Below, piece after piece: positions 1-8,640 of a stretch of DNA of 17,500 bases. Source of the stretch: Actinidia chinensis (lineage: Eukaryota; Streptophyta; Magnoliopsida; Ericales; Actinidiaceae); the NCBI GenBank assembly GCA_009663005.1, contig VIGQ01000114.1, positions 70,001 to 87,500 of the forward strand, given 5' to 3'. The notes under the pieces were generated by a model. That model saw nothing but the letters and a program-made list of their open reading frames with translations, was not told the origin of the DNA and ran no database searches. A program made the position numbers and the translations under genes. Positions within the stretch are counted from its first letter, which is position 1; each line of letters starts with the position of its first letter.

Positions 1-89
1 CTCAAGTCCAAAGTCCCTAGTTGGCAATTTCCAACTTGCATTCATACCCAATCCAAGATTCCAAAGAAGGTATAAATAAAATTGAACAC

Positions 90-146
90 AACTTTTCGCT
101 GCGGTCTAAGTTTCGGACTGCATAAACTTTTCGTTTCCGACTGCAC
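90..146. repeat. Short imperfect tandem direct repeat
   Basis: Two adjacent copies share AACTTTTCG (90-98 and 125-133) followed by TTTCGGACTGCA (about 111-122) or TTTCCGACTGCA (about 134-145). The second copy lacks about ten bases between the two blocks. The blocks are seen directly. No function is suggested. Confidence 0.6.
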
Positions 147-304
147 CAGTGTAATTTGAGCATTTATAATTCATTTTGATGATTTAGATTTTTTATATTG
201 TAAACTTTGTCATAAAAATTAATAAAGGTAAAATTATGTTAATTCAATACAAATCAATAGAACACTGCCACCGTCTCAAAATTTAGACAAAAAAAAACTT
301 TTTA

Positions 305-395
305 AAATTCAAAATGAATAATTTAGATTCAATTGGTAATGTGTGATCCACACACTTAATTGAATCAGCGAGCCCTACTATTGTCATTTTGGAAT
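305..395. repeat. Imperfect foldback (possible MITE remnant)
   Basis: The core is an inverted repeat. GATTCAATT at 326-334 pairs with AATTGAATC at about 358-366, and the inner arms GTGTG and CACAC surround a short loop. Further out, ATTCAAAATGA near 307 is the near reverse complement of TCATTTTGGAAT near 384-395. A palindrome of about 90 bp in AT-rich plant DNA suggests a miniature inverted-repeat element remnant or a chance foldback. I could not define terminal repeats or a target duplication. Confidence 0.4.
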
Positions 396-782
396 CGCCT
401 TGTAAATTTTTCGGGGTCCTTAAATCCTTCTACACGCAGTGTTTCTCAAATAATATCTGTCAGTATCGTTTTATCATTTAATAAATGAGCGTGTGCGCAC
501 TAAATATATCTATTTCTCTTAATAACATGATAATGATCGACTATCGACATGTATACGATAACATTAATTTTTTTAAGTATTAAAATCCCCAATGAGACTA
601 TAAATAATAATTTGAATCAGTAAAATGATTATAAAATATTTAAATTGCACCGTACAGTCCAAAAGTAGCCTGCGGAGAAATGTGTCAATAATAAAATTTG
701 GTTGAACCTCCCAACAGGGGTATTTTGCTTTTACTGACAACGTCGTTATCATCAGATTGGCAAAATTTTTTAGGGAAAATTC

Positions 783-1020
783 ACTTTGACCCCCCTTTGG
801 TTTGGGTCATGTGCGGATAACACTACTCATATTGTTACAATGCCACATAACCTCCCGTAATTTGTTGGATTAGTCTACACATAGAGTGAAATACAGGGAT
901 AGAGTGACACATGCAATACCGTTTGAAAATATTGATGTGCTTTTTAAATGGAGACATAAAGATACATTTGACCTCATGGTTTGAGCCAGGTGCAATGCCA
1001 TACACTACCTCTAGATAACG
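783..1020. repeat. Two diverged copies of a TTTGACC...GGTTTG...CAGGTGC-type block
   Basis: Near 784-825 the sequence reads TTTGACCCCCCTTTGGTTTG and then GGTCATGTGC followed by an ACAC-rich stretch. Near 967-1010 TTTGACCTCATGGTTTGAG is followed by CCAGGTGCAATGCC and again an ACAC-rich stretch. The block order is shared, so these look like diverged direct repeats about 180 bp apart. Similar CCCC...TGGTTTG phrases occur in plant intergenic repeats as I recall, but I cannot assign a family. Confidence 0.35.
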
Positions 1021-1426
1021 TTATTGACTTATCTAATATGAAGATAAATTGACTTTTTATTTTCCGGTTAAACAGTGTAAGTGATGCGGATTAATTTACA
1101 AACTACAAAAAATTATATATGATAATCAAAAGTGAAAAAAATGTAAAGCACACATGAGCCAAGCTTACATGGGACAAAGTTAAATATGCTATCCAATAAT
1201 AAAGTCTCTAGTAATTTGAGGCGTATTTATTAAAGCGAACCTACACACCTGTCTCTTGACTTTTTTATTGGAATGAAATGAAAGAGTACATACCATGCCG
1301 TGCTTCGAGAACGCTTACAAATCTAAGATTTATTCTCTATGCATCTCTGGCTGGTTGTTAAGGAATAACGAGGGTATTGATGCAGCTTATTATTGTTTAT
1401 GTTTTTTAAAGTTACATAAGAGATTT

Positions 1427-1820
1427 TGATTGGACGTATAATGTAGTCCAAGCGTGTTTAAACCGATCTTAAGTTGGCTTAATTTAGGTTTAATTAGTAT
1501 TTTTAGCGATTCGTACTTAAGTCGTGTTCGAGTTCATGGCAGATAAATGATGACAAAAAGGAGGATTAGAGTCATGAAAGTGAGACGAAGTATGCGAATG
1601 CATATCAAAAATTGTAGCTCGGAATAGAATGGAAGATGCGCTGTTGGAAAGATCTCTCGAAGTTATACAAGTTCACGTTCTAACAAGCGTTATGAGATAT
1701 GGATTCCCAAGAACTTCAAAATGGACTAAGAAGAGGAGAAGAAAATATCAAAAAAAGCTAAAATTATACTTGGAGTTCAAACTCCAAGGCTAAAAACCTA
1801 TTTTTCGTATTTTAGCCTAA
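1427..1820 (+). repeat. Outer element 5' LTR, truncated at its 3' side
   Basis: Bases 1427-1765 align along their length with 17168-17500. Shared strings include TAAGTCGTGTTCGAGTTCAT, AGATAAATGATGACAAAAAG, TGGAAGATGCG and GGAAAGATCTCT. The first 60 or so bases also match the inner LTRs at 4022 and 12793, after which the two LTR types diverge. By about 1817-1830 the sequence is already in the internal region (homologous to about 5860), so roughly 1.2-1.3 kb of LTR plus PBS and early leader appear to be missing. That size is estimated from the inner element. Confidence 0.8.
1769..1788. repeat. Perfect hairpin at the truncated LTR/internal junction
   Basis: CTTGGAGTT (1769-1777) and AACTCCAAG (1780-1788) form a perfect 9-bp stem with a 2-base loop. 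It is followed by GGCTAAAA...TTTTAGCC, a second short inverted repeat, up to about 1818. The centre GGAGTTCAAACTCC resembles the GGCGTTCGAACGCC palindromes of the inner LTR with symmetrical changes, so it may be the outer version of that motif. It lies immediately before the point where LTR sequence is lost. Confidence 0.6.
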
Positions 1821-2110
1821 AAACCTAGGCATTAAATTAGATAAGAGGCGAATTTAGAGGCGGATACCTTTTTGTGCTGTTTGTTTATTGAGGTGTTGCT
1901 TTGAATGGGTTAGATTGTATGATTCGGCTGAGATTATTAAATTAATTTGTTAGTATCGGAGGCTGTTATATTTGTGGAGATGTGTGGACGGTTGAAATAA
2001 CGTACTCTCCTTGTATGCAGTGCATATGTATGTCATCATATTTTAGAGATCACACAAACCGTTTAGTCTGAGTCAACCCATTACCAGCAGGACTTACTCC
2101 AACTCTTGTG
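1821..2110 (+). other. Outer element untranslated leader remnant
   Basis: From GCATTAAATTAGATAAGAGGCG onward the sequence is collinear with 5868-6150 of the inner element. Shared landmarks are AGAGGTG/AGAGGCG, TGTGGAGAT, ATCACACAAACCGTTT versus ATCATACAAAACCGTTT, and GAGTCAACCCA versus GAGTCGACCCA. No coding sequence is evident. Confidence 0.65.
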
Positions 2111-4015
2111 AATAACATTGAACCTATACCCATAGAGTACCAAAATAAGATCCTATGGGACATGTCCTAGGTGGGGCACAGAATGGGCAACAGGAAGAAT
2201 AGGAAGTAAAGGTCATGAGGCAGGAGAGCGAGTATGGAGGGGGGAAGACGAGGCCCAAACTCGTACCATGAAGGATTACATGAATCCCACAAGGCAAACA
2301 CCAATTCAGCTATAGTACTTCCCGCGCATCACACCCACCTTAAATTTTAAATCGGGAAGGCTACAAGCCTTGCCACAATTCATTGTTATGAGTCCAAAAG
2401 ACCATACATGCATTTAAAATATTTTGAAGATGCATGCTTTATTTTTCAAGATAATTCTGTCTTAGAAAAATTTTACTTTTTGAAACTCCTTTTTCCATTC
2501 GACTTTAAAGGATAAAATAAAATTTTGGTTCAACTCATTGAGCTTTAGATCCATTCATTCATGGAACACAATAGAGGAGAGTTCTTAAAAAAGTCTTCCT
2601 TAAATTATATAGAGACCCTATGTCGTGCCATCTCTTCATCTGTACGAATAATGGCGAGAGTTTCTTCTAACTTGGAAGATTCCAGACCTACGCATTGGCA
2701 TGCCCACATCATAATTTTCCACCATGACAATTACAATATTTTTTATTTTCATTGTCTACACATTGAGAATGTTTGTTTTTTTGATTTCAATGGTTTGCGA
2801 GAAGTTTTCTAGAAAAAACCACTGAGCCACAACCTTTTGAGTATTTGACTACTTGGCTAATTTGACAAGTGAGTGGGCATGCATTGGACACAATAATATG
2901 CATAGACCCTGTTACTTATTCTGTTCTACTTTCACACATTGTCATGTAGGTGGTATCAATTGGGGTAGAGGATGATGTGAATGCGAAACTAACTCACTAC
3001 ACTTTCAAGACAGTGTGAGGCGTTGGTATAGCTAAGGCGCCACAAGTTTTAACGAAGCGTTCAAGTATGGTGGGTCTTTGTGATACCATGGACCATTTGC
3101 ATTTATGTTATCCAATTGTGGCGGTGTAAAAGAAGCACGTGAATAAGTTAATGCGTAATCATTTTCAAGGATTGAGAATAATCCATTCTCCAATACATAT
3201 AATCCGATTTTAAATAAAACGCCCTAATTTTAGTGGCAACAAAAGTGGCATCAAAACATGCACCAATTTTCACAAAATCCTCAAATCTCCAACCACAATC
3301 ATAACCATATCTTGGCAACCCACACCATAGCTTGGCACACAACATGCACAATATCACAACCTTCCACTCGGAAGAATGAGGATCATAGTAAACCACAAAA
3401 GTCACCAGTCTGCACAAGCACTGGGATACTTGAGCAATCATTCCAGTATTGGATAACAAATAAAAAGATGAACTCTTTGCTTGAAAATTTTTATATGGCA
3501 CAACCAACAACAGGGCGATTCCTGCTCAAAACCCCAACAAGACCTAGCCTACAAACTACATTGATGAAACACTGAGGCAGGGAGCAGACCATCACAAATC
3601 TTAGAAGTGAAAAAAAAAAATCGATAAAATCATTGCTCCGAAATAGGTTAATCATGGGAAGAATGGTGGTCTAACTAGGGGGTTAATCAAGAGAGTGAGA
3701 GTAACAGAAAAAGGAGGAGAAAGAATCATGAGAGTAATTCTGAGCCGTTTTAAAACAAAGCAGCTAATGAGATAAAACCTGGAAGATTTGAAACAAACAA
3801 ACCATTCCCAACATAGGTTAACGAAAGCGAGTAAACGACTTGAATGCAAAATCTATGATATTTTTAAAAAACAAGTTCGAATTAACTACCTATTTTAGAG
3901 CTATCAACCCAATACCTTCCTATACAAGTTCTTGAAGGCCTTGTGTCTATTAAAGGAAGTTGCCATATCAAACGAGATGGCGATGAATGAAGAGAGTCAA
4001 CGTGCATTCTTCAAT
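2111..4015 (+). pseudogene. gag: Outer element gag remnant (Athila-like), frame-disrupted
   Basis: This is a decayed gene for the retroelement capsid/nucleocapsid polyprotein. Collinearity with the inner gag holds throughout. Near 2262-2400 a local frame reads a TRTMKDYMNPTRQ-type stretch, which is the Athila gag N-terminal block. A CDTMDH string near 3079-3097 matches the zinc-knuckle-like part. The segment 3168-3330 corresponds to the inner NPYS..YNPGWRN..HPNFGW and Gln/Asn/His-rich region. A local frame runs 105 codons at 3258-3575 but begins inside gag, so it is a fragment and not an independent gene. Stops and frameshifts are numerous. The remnant ends at the inner insertion, where the equivalent inner sequence passes from gag to protease. 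Confidence 0.75.
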
Positions 4016-4016
4016 G

Positions 4017-4021
4017 CAAAT
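4017..4021. other. Target-site duplication, left copy (CAAAT)
   Basis: The five bases before the inner 5' LTR read CAAAT, and the five after its 3' LTR read CAAAC, four of five identical. Integrases of this superfamily usually make 5-bp duplications. The mismatch may be mutation or a basecall error, and the 5' LTR start also lacks the extra TG seen at 12793. Confidence 0.6.
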
Positions 4022-4224
4022 TGATTGGACTGCATATTGTAGTCAAAGCCTGTTAAACCTGACCTAAATTAGCTCGAATTAGTTTAATTAATGTTTTTTT
4101 TTTTATCATATATTGCAACTATAGGAGTTGTTGATTCATTGTTAGGTTTATAGTGCTAAGGCGAAGAATTGAAGCCATAAGTAGAACGTAGTATGAAAAA
4201 AAAGAAAAAAGAAGGTTCAAATTA

Positions 4225-4605
4225 CATTGAACGTTCGAACGTCCCAACAAAGGGGAACCAGCGTCGAGCCCGCTGTGACGAAATCTGAGGAATCGTTGCG
4301 AAGAGAGTTCGAACTCCTGACCAAGAGAATCTGGGCGTTCAACGCAATAGGAATTGATGATACGTTCGAACTCTCCTGCTTACAGTTGAAAGTGCGAGAG
4401 TTGAATTAAGAGTTCGACACGCTCCTGCGTACAGCTCGAAAAATGCGAGACGGAAAAGTTTGGGTTTTTGCCTAAGAGTTCGAGACTCTGCCTCAATGAA
4501 GAAGGATTCTGGCGTCCGAACGCCAGGAAGGAAAAAAACAAAAATTGTAACTAAGGCGTTCTGAACTCTCATTGAAGAAGAAAAGTTTGGCGTTCGAACG
4601 CCAGG
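4225..4605. repeat. Cluster of TTCGAA-centred palindromes in the 5' LTR
   Basis: ACGTTCGAACGT at 4231-4242 is a perfect 12-base palindrome, and TGGCGTTCGAACGCCA at 4588-4603 is a perfect 16-base one. Between them are at least seven imperfect versions, such as GCGTTCAACGC near 4335, ACGTTCGAACT near 4362, AGTTCGACACGCTCC near 4411 and GGCGTCCGAACGCC near 4511. Two of them head a longer repeated block of about 60 bp (CTCCTGCTTACAG... and CTCCTGCGTACAG...). The cluster lies about 60-450 bases upstream of the probable TATA box, in what would be U3. Confidence 0.8.
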
Positions 4606-4666
4606 CTAATCCTGGAAGATTCCATCTGTTTAGGACTCGAATTTTGGGAATACCTTAGATAATCTC

Positions 4667-4676
4667 TTTATAATCT
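4667..4676 (+). promoter_or_regulatory. Possible TATA region of the 5' LTR promoter
   Basis: TTTATAATC lies 65 bases downstream of the last palindrome. The aligned place in the 3' LTR reads TATATATATATC (13417-13428), a clearer TATA box. The position is reasonable for an LTR promoter, but there is no direct evidence of transcription. Confidence 0.4.
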
Positions 4677-5051
4677 TTTGAATAGGGGACTTGTTTTTTA
4701 GGTTTTTTCTCAGCCTCTAAGTTTGTTTTCAACGTTCTTCATTATTTATTGTAAGTTTTAACATAAAGTCTTATTTGGTTTAATTAATTAAGAGTTTAGT
4801 CATTCAATCATTGTTTTTTTTCAGTTTTCTTGATATTATTTAATTATCTTGGTTTTATAAGCTTTAGACTAGTCCATTTAAATTAGAATGCATTTCAATA
4901 ATTAGATATTCATTTACCTAGTCATGACTGGCTAGTGTTCTTACTTGGAATCGATTTGGGTGAAAGTCATCGGGGAATCAAGGATGAACATAGAGTATTT
5001 TTTCACTGTTAGATCTTTCTAGAATTTTTATTCTTCGTCTTTTACTAGTCT

Positions 5052-5238
5052 AAATACTTTCGAAAACTTGGGAGTCCTAATTCTTTCGATAAACAATCGT
5101 GTTAGTTGGATCGATATACCTAACCATGATATAACAACACAGATTTAATTACTTTGAAACTTGGGATTCCTATTATTTCTGAATAAACATCTTGTGAGCG
5201 AATCGATGATGCACTCCTTTGATCATACAAACGATTTA
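5052..5238. repeat. Roughly 95-bp tandem duplication within the 5' LTR
   Basis: Unit 1 (5052-5147) and unit 2 (5148-5238) share, in order, ACTTTCGAAAACTTGGGAGTCCTA versus ACTTTGAAACTTGGGATTCCTA, then a TCGATAAACA versus TGAATAAACA block, then GGATCGAT versus GAATCGAT, ending CAGATTTA and CGATTTA. The same duplication occurs in the 3' LTR, so it predates the insertion. Confidence 0.75.
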
Positions 5239-5646
5239 TTTAGAGGTAAAGTAAGTAAGAATTTTGGTTTTAAAGTTAAATTTTTCCGAATCTAAGACTC
5301 CAGATATCGCATGAGTTGAGTTAATATGCTCTCCTTGGGATTTCCTAGAACTCGGTTACTGGATCAATCGATTCTGAGTTCCTTTCATTACCATTTAAAT
5401 CCGTTTTTTATTTTATTTTATTTAAATTTATTTCAAATCATCAAAAATCCAAAATCAAATTCGTTTTTTTTTAATTTTTGAAGCATAAGTAGACTTTAGT
5501 TAGGATGCATTGTAGTGGTTTTTTGGGTCATCTGTTGTCACCTTGGCACTGTTCCTTAGATCGTACTCTACTTCGAGTTTTTTAACTACTTCGCGACCCG
5601 TACACTTCGGGTAAAAGCATTCACCTTCTGAGAGCGAATCATTTTT

Positions 5647-5669
5647 TGGCCGAACCGTTTTGCCAGGGA
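5647..5669 (+). other. Primer binding site, tRNA-Asp-like
   Basis: TGGCCGAACCGTTTTGCCAGGGA matches the complement of the plant tRNA-Asp 3' end (TGGCGCCGTTGCCGGGGA), allowing for a few inserted or changed bases. It begins within six bases of the LTR end, as expected. A tRNA-Asp primer is, to my knowledge, typical of the Athila group. Imperfections may be mutation or read error. Confidence 0.8.
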
Positions 5670-5925
5670 ACATACTTTTGCAGCAAGGGGACCGCAGAGT
5701 GTGCTTAGAACACGAAACCTCAGTCTTGTAATTTCAGTGGAACTTGCTCACCACCATCCTCTACAAGGAAACTCCTAAACGTCCAAGGCCATCTGGGTAA
5801 ACCTTGTTTCACTTCTTTTTTTGTGTTAGAGTTTGTTAGAATATTTATTTTTTTTTATTTTTTTTAGGGTCTAGCATTAATTTAGATAGGAGGCAGATCT
5901 AGAGGTGAAATAGGCTCTTGTGCTA

Positions 5926-5969
<44 letters not shown>

Positions 5970-5990
5970 TCCACTGGGAGTATTGATTAC

Positions 5991-6025
<35 letters not shown>

Positions 6026-6139
6026 TTGTGGATCGTTTGGGTTAAAATACATGCTACGTGTGCATTGCATTTTATGTCCCCTCATACTTTAGGGATCATA
6101 CAAAACCGTTTGTCCGAGTCGACCCACTGCGTATTTACT

Positions 6140-6150
<11 letters not shown>
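5670..6150 (+). other. Inner element untranslated leader
   Basis: Between the PBS and the first recognisable gag residues there is no sustained reading frame. The stretch includes a T-rich tract at about 5815-5870. Its later part (from about 5868) is conserved in the outer element at 1821-2110. Packaging or dimerisation signals may lie here, but none can be identified by eye. Confidence 0.55.
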
Positions 6151-6172
<22 letters not shown>

Positions 6173-6666
6173 TCTAGTCCGATAGACATAAACCACGTTT
6201 TCCTGAGATTAACATTGAAACCCATCCACTGGATCATCACGAACAAGAGCCTAGGGACATGGTTTTAGTGGGCATACAAAATGGGGAACACGGATTTGAT
6301 AGGGAAGTAGAAGATCGTGATCATATGAGTAATTCGGGGGAATTCGACGCCCAATACTCTTACCATGAGGGATTACACTGAATCCCGCAAGGCAAACAAC
6401 CCATCTCCTGCTATAGTACTATCCGCACATCATACCCGTTAAATCTCAGATTCGGGAATGCTACAAGCTTTGCCACATTTTTTTTTTTAAACGGTTTGTG
6501 AGTTCTGAGAGACCTTACACACATTTAAAAATCTTTGAGGATGCATTTTCGTCTTTCAGAGCGACAATTCAATGTCCTAGGGGGGTTTGACTTAAACTTT
6601 TCCCATTCACTCTAAAGAAAAAGCAAAATCTTGGCTATTAACTCTTTTGAGACCTAGGTCCATCTT

Positions 6667-6702
<36 letters not shown>

Positions 6703-8165
6703 AAAATTTTTCATGAAAATCGTACTGAGGGCCACTACGGCCGTGCCATCTCTCATTTTGTGCCAAATAGGGCGAGATTTCTTCCAAGCTTGGAGAGATT
6801 TCCAGGATTTACCAAAGCATGCCCCCCCCTCATCATAATTTCCCCCCATGGCACACATCAAGTATCTTTTATTCATCATTGTCTGAAAATTAAGATGTTT
6901 GTCGAGTCATGTGTGCGGGAAGTTTTTGCCAGACAAGAATCCTGAGCAAGCATTTTGAGTATTTTGATCACCTCCTACGCTAATTTGTCAATGATTGGGC
7001 GTGCCAGAACCTGTCAATGTGAATAATCTTGACATTTCCACACAACATGTAGGTGTTAAATAAAATTGGGGATGGAAGATGAAGTTAATGCGAAACTCAC
7101 GGCACTTTTCGAACAGTGGAGGCTTTAGCACATGCTAGGCCGCTACAAGTCTTAAAAATGAGTCTTCAATATGTGTGTACATTGTGTGATACAATGAGCC
7201 ACTGCACTGATGTTGTGTCCAATTGTGCGGGAGTAAAAGAAGCACGTGGACAAGTTTAATGTGGTAGTCCAATTTTCAAGGAATGAGGGTAATCCTTACT
7301 CCATACGTTATAATCCTGGTTGGAGAAATCCACCCTAATTTTGGGTGGTCGACAATAGGGTCGCAGACATGCAAAATTTTTCTCAAAAATGCCAAAATTT
7401 TCAATCCCAACAACCACCATACCAGGCACCACATTCATACACTACACAGACTATTTCCCACAATCACAACTATGCCCTATCTCCGCCACCAGCGCACCAC
7501 CTTCCCACAACATGCCCAATATCAAACTTCACATCGGAGGAATGAGGTAATGATACGCGCATGAAAGTCCACAAGTCTTGAGGCAATCATTCATGATTTT
7601 TGAGAACATATGGGAAGTGAAATCTATACTTGAGAGTCTCGTAATGTCACAACAATGCAAGGGCGTTCCTTCCCAACTCAGCAAAATCCTAGCCTGCAAA
7701 TTTGTATTGAGGAAATACTGAGCAAGTCCAGGCCCACACGACCTTAGAAGTGGTAAGGATTGATAAAACAATTGCCACCAAAGAGGTAATTTCTAGTTGG
7801 GAGAAGTCTAAAGGGAGTTAGGTTGTTTAGAGGGAGAGAAATAGTTGAGGAGGAAAGGAAAGAAGAGCAAGGGCAAGAATATGAGCATGATCTGAGCCGG
7901 TCACAAAAGTAACCTAATGAAATTACTGTTAGGATTTGAACATGCACCGTTCCCACAAAGATTGGTGCAAAAGTGAGTAAAGCAAACTTAAACTCAGACT
8001 TTTAGGATGTCCTTCAAAACAAGTTCGAATCAATCTTCGATATTAGATACTATTAACCAGATTCCCTCTTCTGCCAAATTTTTAAAGGAATTGTTCACTG
8101 TCAAAAAGGATTTTCATGTAAAAGAGACGGCATGATGAATGAGAGTCAGAGTGCATTTCGTCCCA
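6150..8165 (+). pseudogene. gag: Inner element gag (Athila-like), frame-disrupted
   Basis: This encodes the structural polyprotein that forms the retroelement particle. The start is uncertain. An Athila-type block (MRDYTESRKANNPS-like) is legible from about 6364, and coding similarity probably begins around 6200. A zinc-knuckle-like motif of C-x2-C-x4-H-x4-C type is legible around 7176-7217, with CDTMSHC intact at 7185-7205. YNPGWRN at 7309-7329 and HPNFGW at 7331-7348 are hallmark Athila gag strings, separated by one extra base. A Gln/Asn/Pro-rich tail, with a local frame at 7345-7545, follows. Gag appears to run on into pol as one polyprotein. One-base indels break the frame repeatedly. Confidence 0.85.
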
Positions 8166-8640
8166 ATGCAAGACTGTGCCGAAGTATAAGGACCCCCCGG
8201 TTGTCCTATATTTCGTGCATAATAGGGGGTTTAAGCTTGTCGAGACTTTCTCGATTTAGGTCTAGCGTGAATTTATTGTCGTATTCCTGTATACAAAGAC
8301 CTAGGTTTAAGGAGAACTAAACCAACACGATTACACTTGTAGTTGGCCGATCGTCCCTTTAAGGTCCGAGGGTATCAGTGAGGATTTCTTATTCAAGTCG
8401 ATACTAATGGACTACCCAACCCGTTAGAATTTCATAGTCCTTGGATACTCAACCTGTTGATTGTGAGTCGTCTAAACGTCATATTCCTGTTATCTTAGGA
8501 AGACCATTCCTAGCCACGGCGAATGCTGTTATTCATTGCGGCATGAACGTAAGCTTCATTTGTAATATGAACTTTGGAGACTAACATTTTCCTGTGGGTA
8601 AACACATGAAAGGAAGTAGAGACCATATTGAGGAAATAAA
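8166..8640 (+). pseudogene. pol: Inner element aspartic protease domain of pol
   Basis: This is a retropepsin-type aspartic protease that would cut the Gag-Pol polyprotein. A local frame reads KYKDPP near 8184, then the catalytic DLG at 8253-8261 and, after a one-base shift, SVNLLSYS at 8264-8287. VILGRPFLATANAVIH follows, ending near 8536, and is the usual flap/second-half block, intact in one frame. Between them an ADRS...VPRG-like region is legible but shifted. This start is chosen by homology, because there is no separate initiation codon. The inner copy of the sequence at 8164-8172 corresponds to the point where the outer copy was interrupted. Confidence 0.85.

Larger units (their letters stand above)
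1..1426. other. AT-rich flank left of the outer retroelement, no gene recognised
   Basis: No open frame of useful length and no known protein motif is visible on either strand. The stretch is AT-rich with scattered short direct repeats and foldbacks, listed separately. It does not resemble the gag, pol or 3' noncoding parts of the elements to its right. The start of the outer LTR at about 1427 is not preceded by a purine-rich tract, so this is probably the sequence into which the outer element inserted, possibly older decayed repeats. A TATAAATA string near 71-78 has no supported gene behind it. Confidence 0.6.
1427..4021 (+). mobile_element. Outer Athila-like Ty3/Gypsy element, left part
   Basis: The segment begins with an LTR start (TGATTGGAC...) matching the partial LTR at 17168-17500. 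It then runs through a region collinear with the inner element's leader and gag (about 5860-8170). It stops at the inner insertion at the equivalent of inner position about 8171, and the protein-coding homology resumes at 14482. It is therefore the 5' part of one element split by the inner one. The gag remnant is riddled with frame breaks and the 5' LTR is truncated, so this is an old, non-functional copy. Confidence 0.85.
4022..5641 (+). repeat. Inner element 5' LTR
   Basis: The LTR runs from TGATTGGACTGCATATTGTAG to GAGAGCGAATCA and aligns end to end with 12793-14476. The boundaries rest on the TG...CA ends, the PBS starting six bases downstream and the target duplication upstream. Most differences from the 3' LTR are one- or two-base insertions and deletions. 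Internal landmarks, in order, are the TTCGAA palindrome cluster, a TATA-like stretch, T-rich tracts, the roughly 95-bp tandem duplication and a GC-containing U5 end. Confidence 0.9.

Noticed and set aside
3148..3510. Minus-strand open frame of 120 codons
   Set aside because: It is the antisense of the outer gag remnant, whose + strand shows collinear gag homology. It has no independent motif.
4227..4572. Open frames on both strands inside the 5' LTR (4227-4409 + and 4339-4572 -)
   Set aside because: They lie in U3 over the palindrome cluster, are not kept open in the 3' LTR and match no protein family I know.
4225..4605. Regularly repeated palindromes resembling a CRISPR array
   Set aside because: Repeats are short, variable and unevenly spaced, the intervening sequence is itself repeated, the array lies in both LTRs of a plant retroelement, and there are no cas genes.
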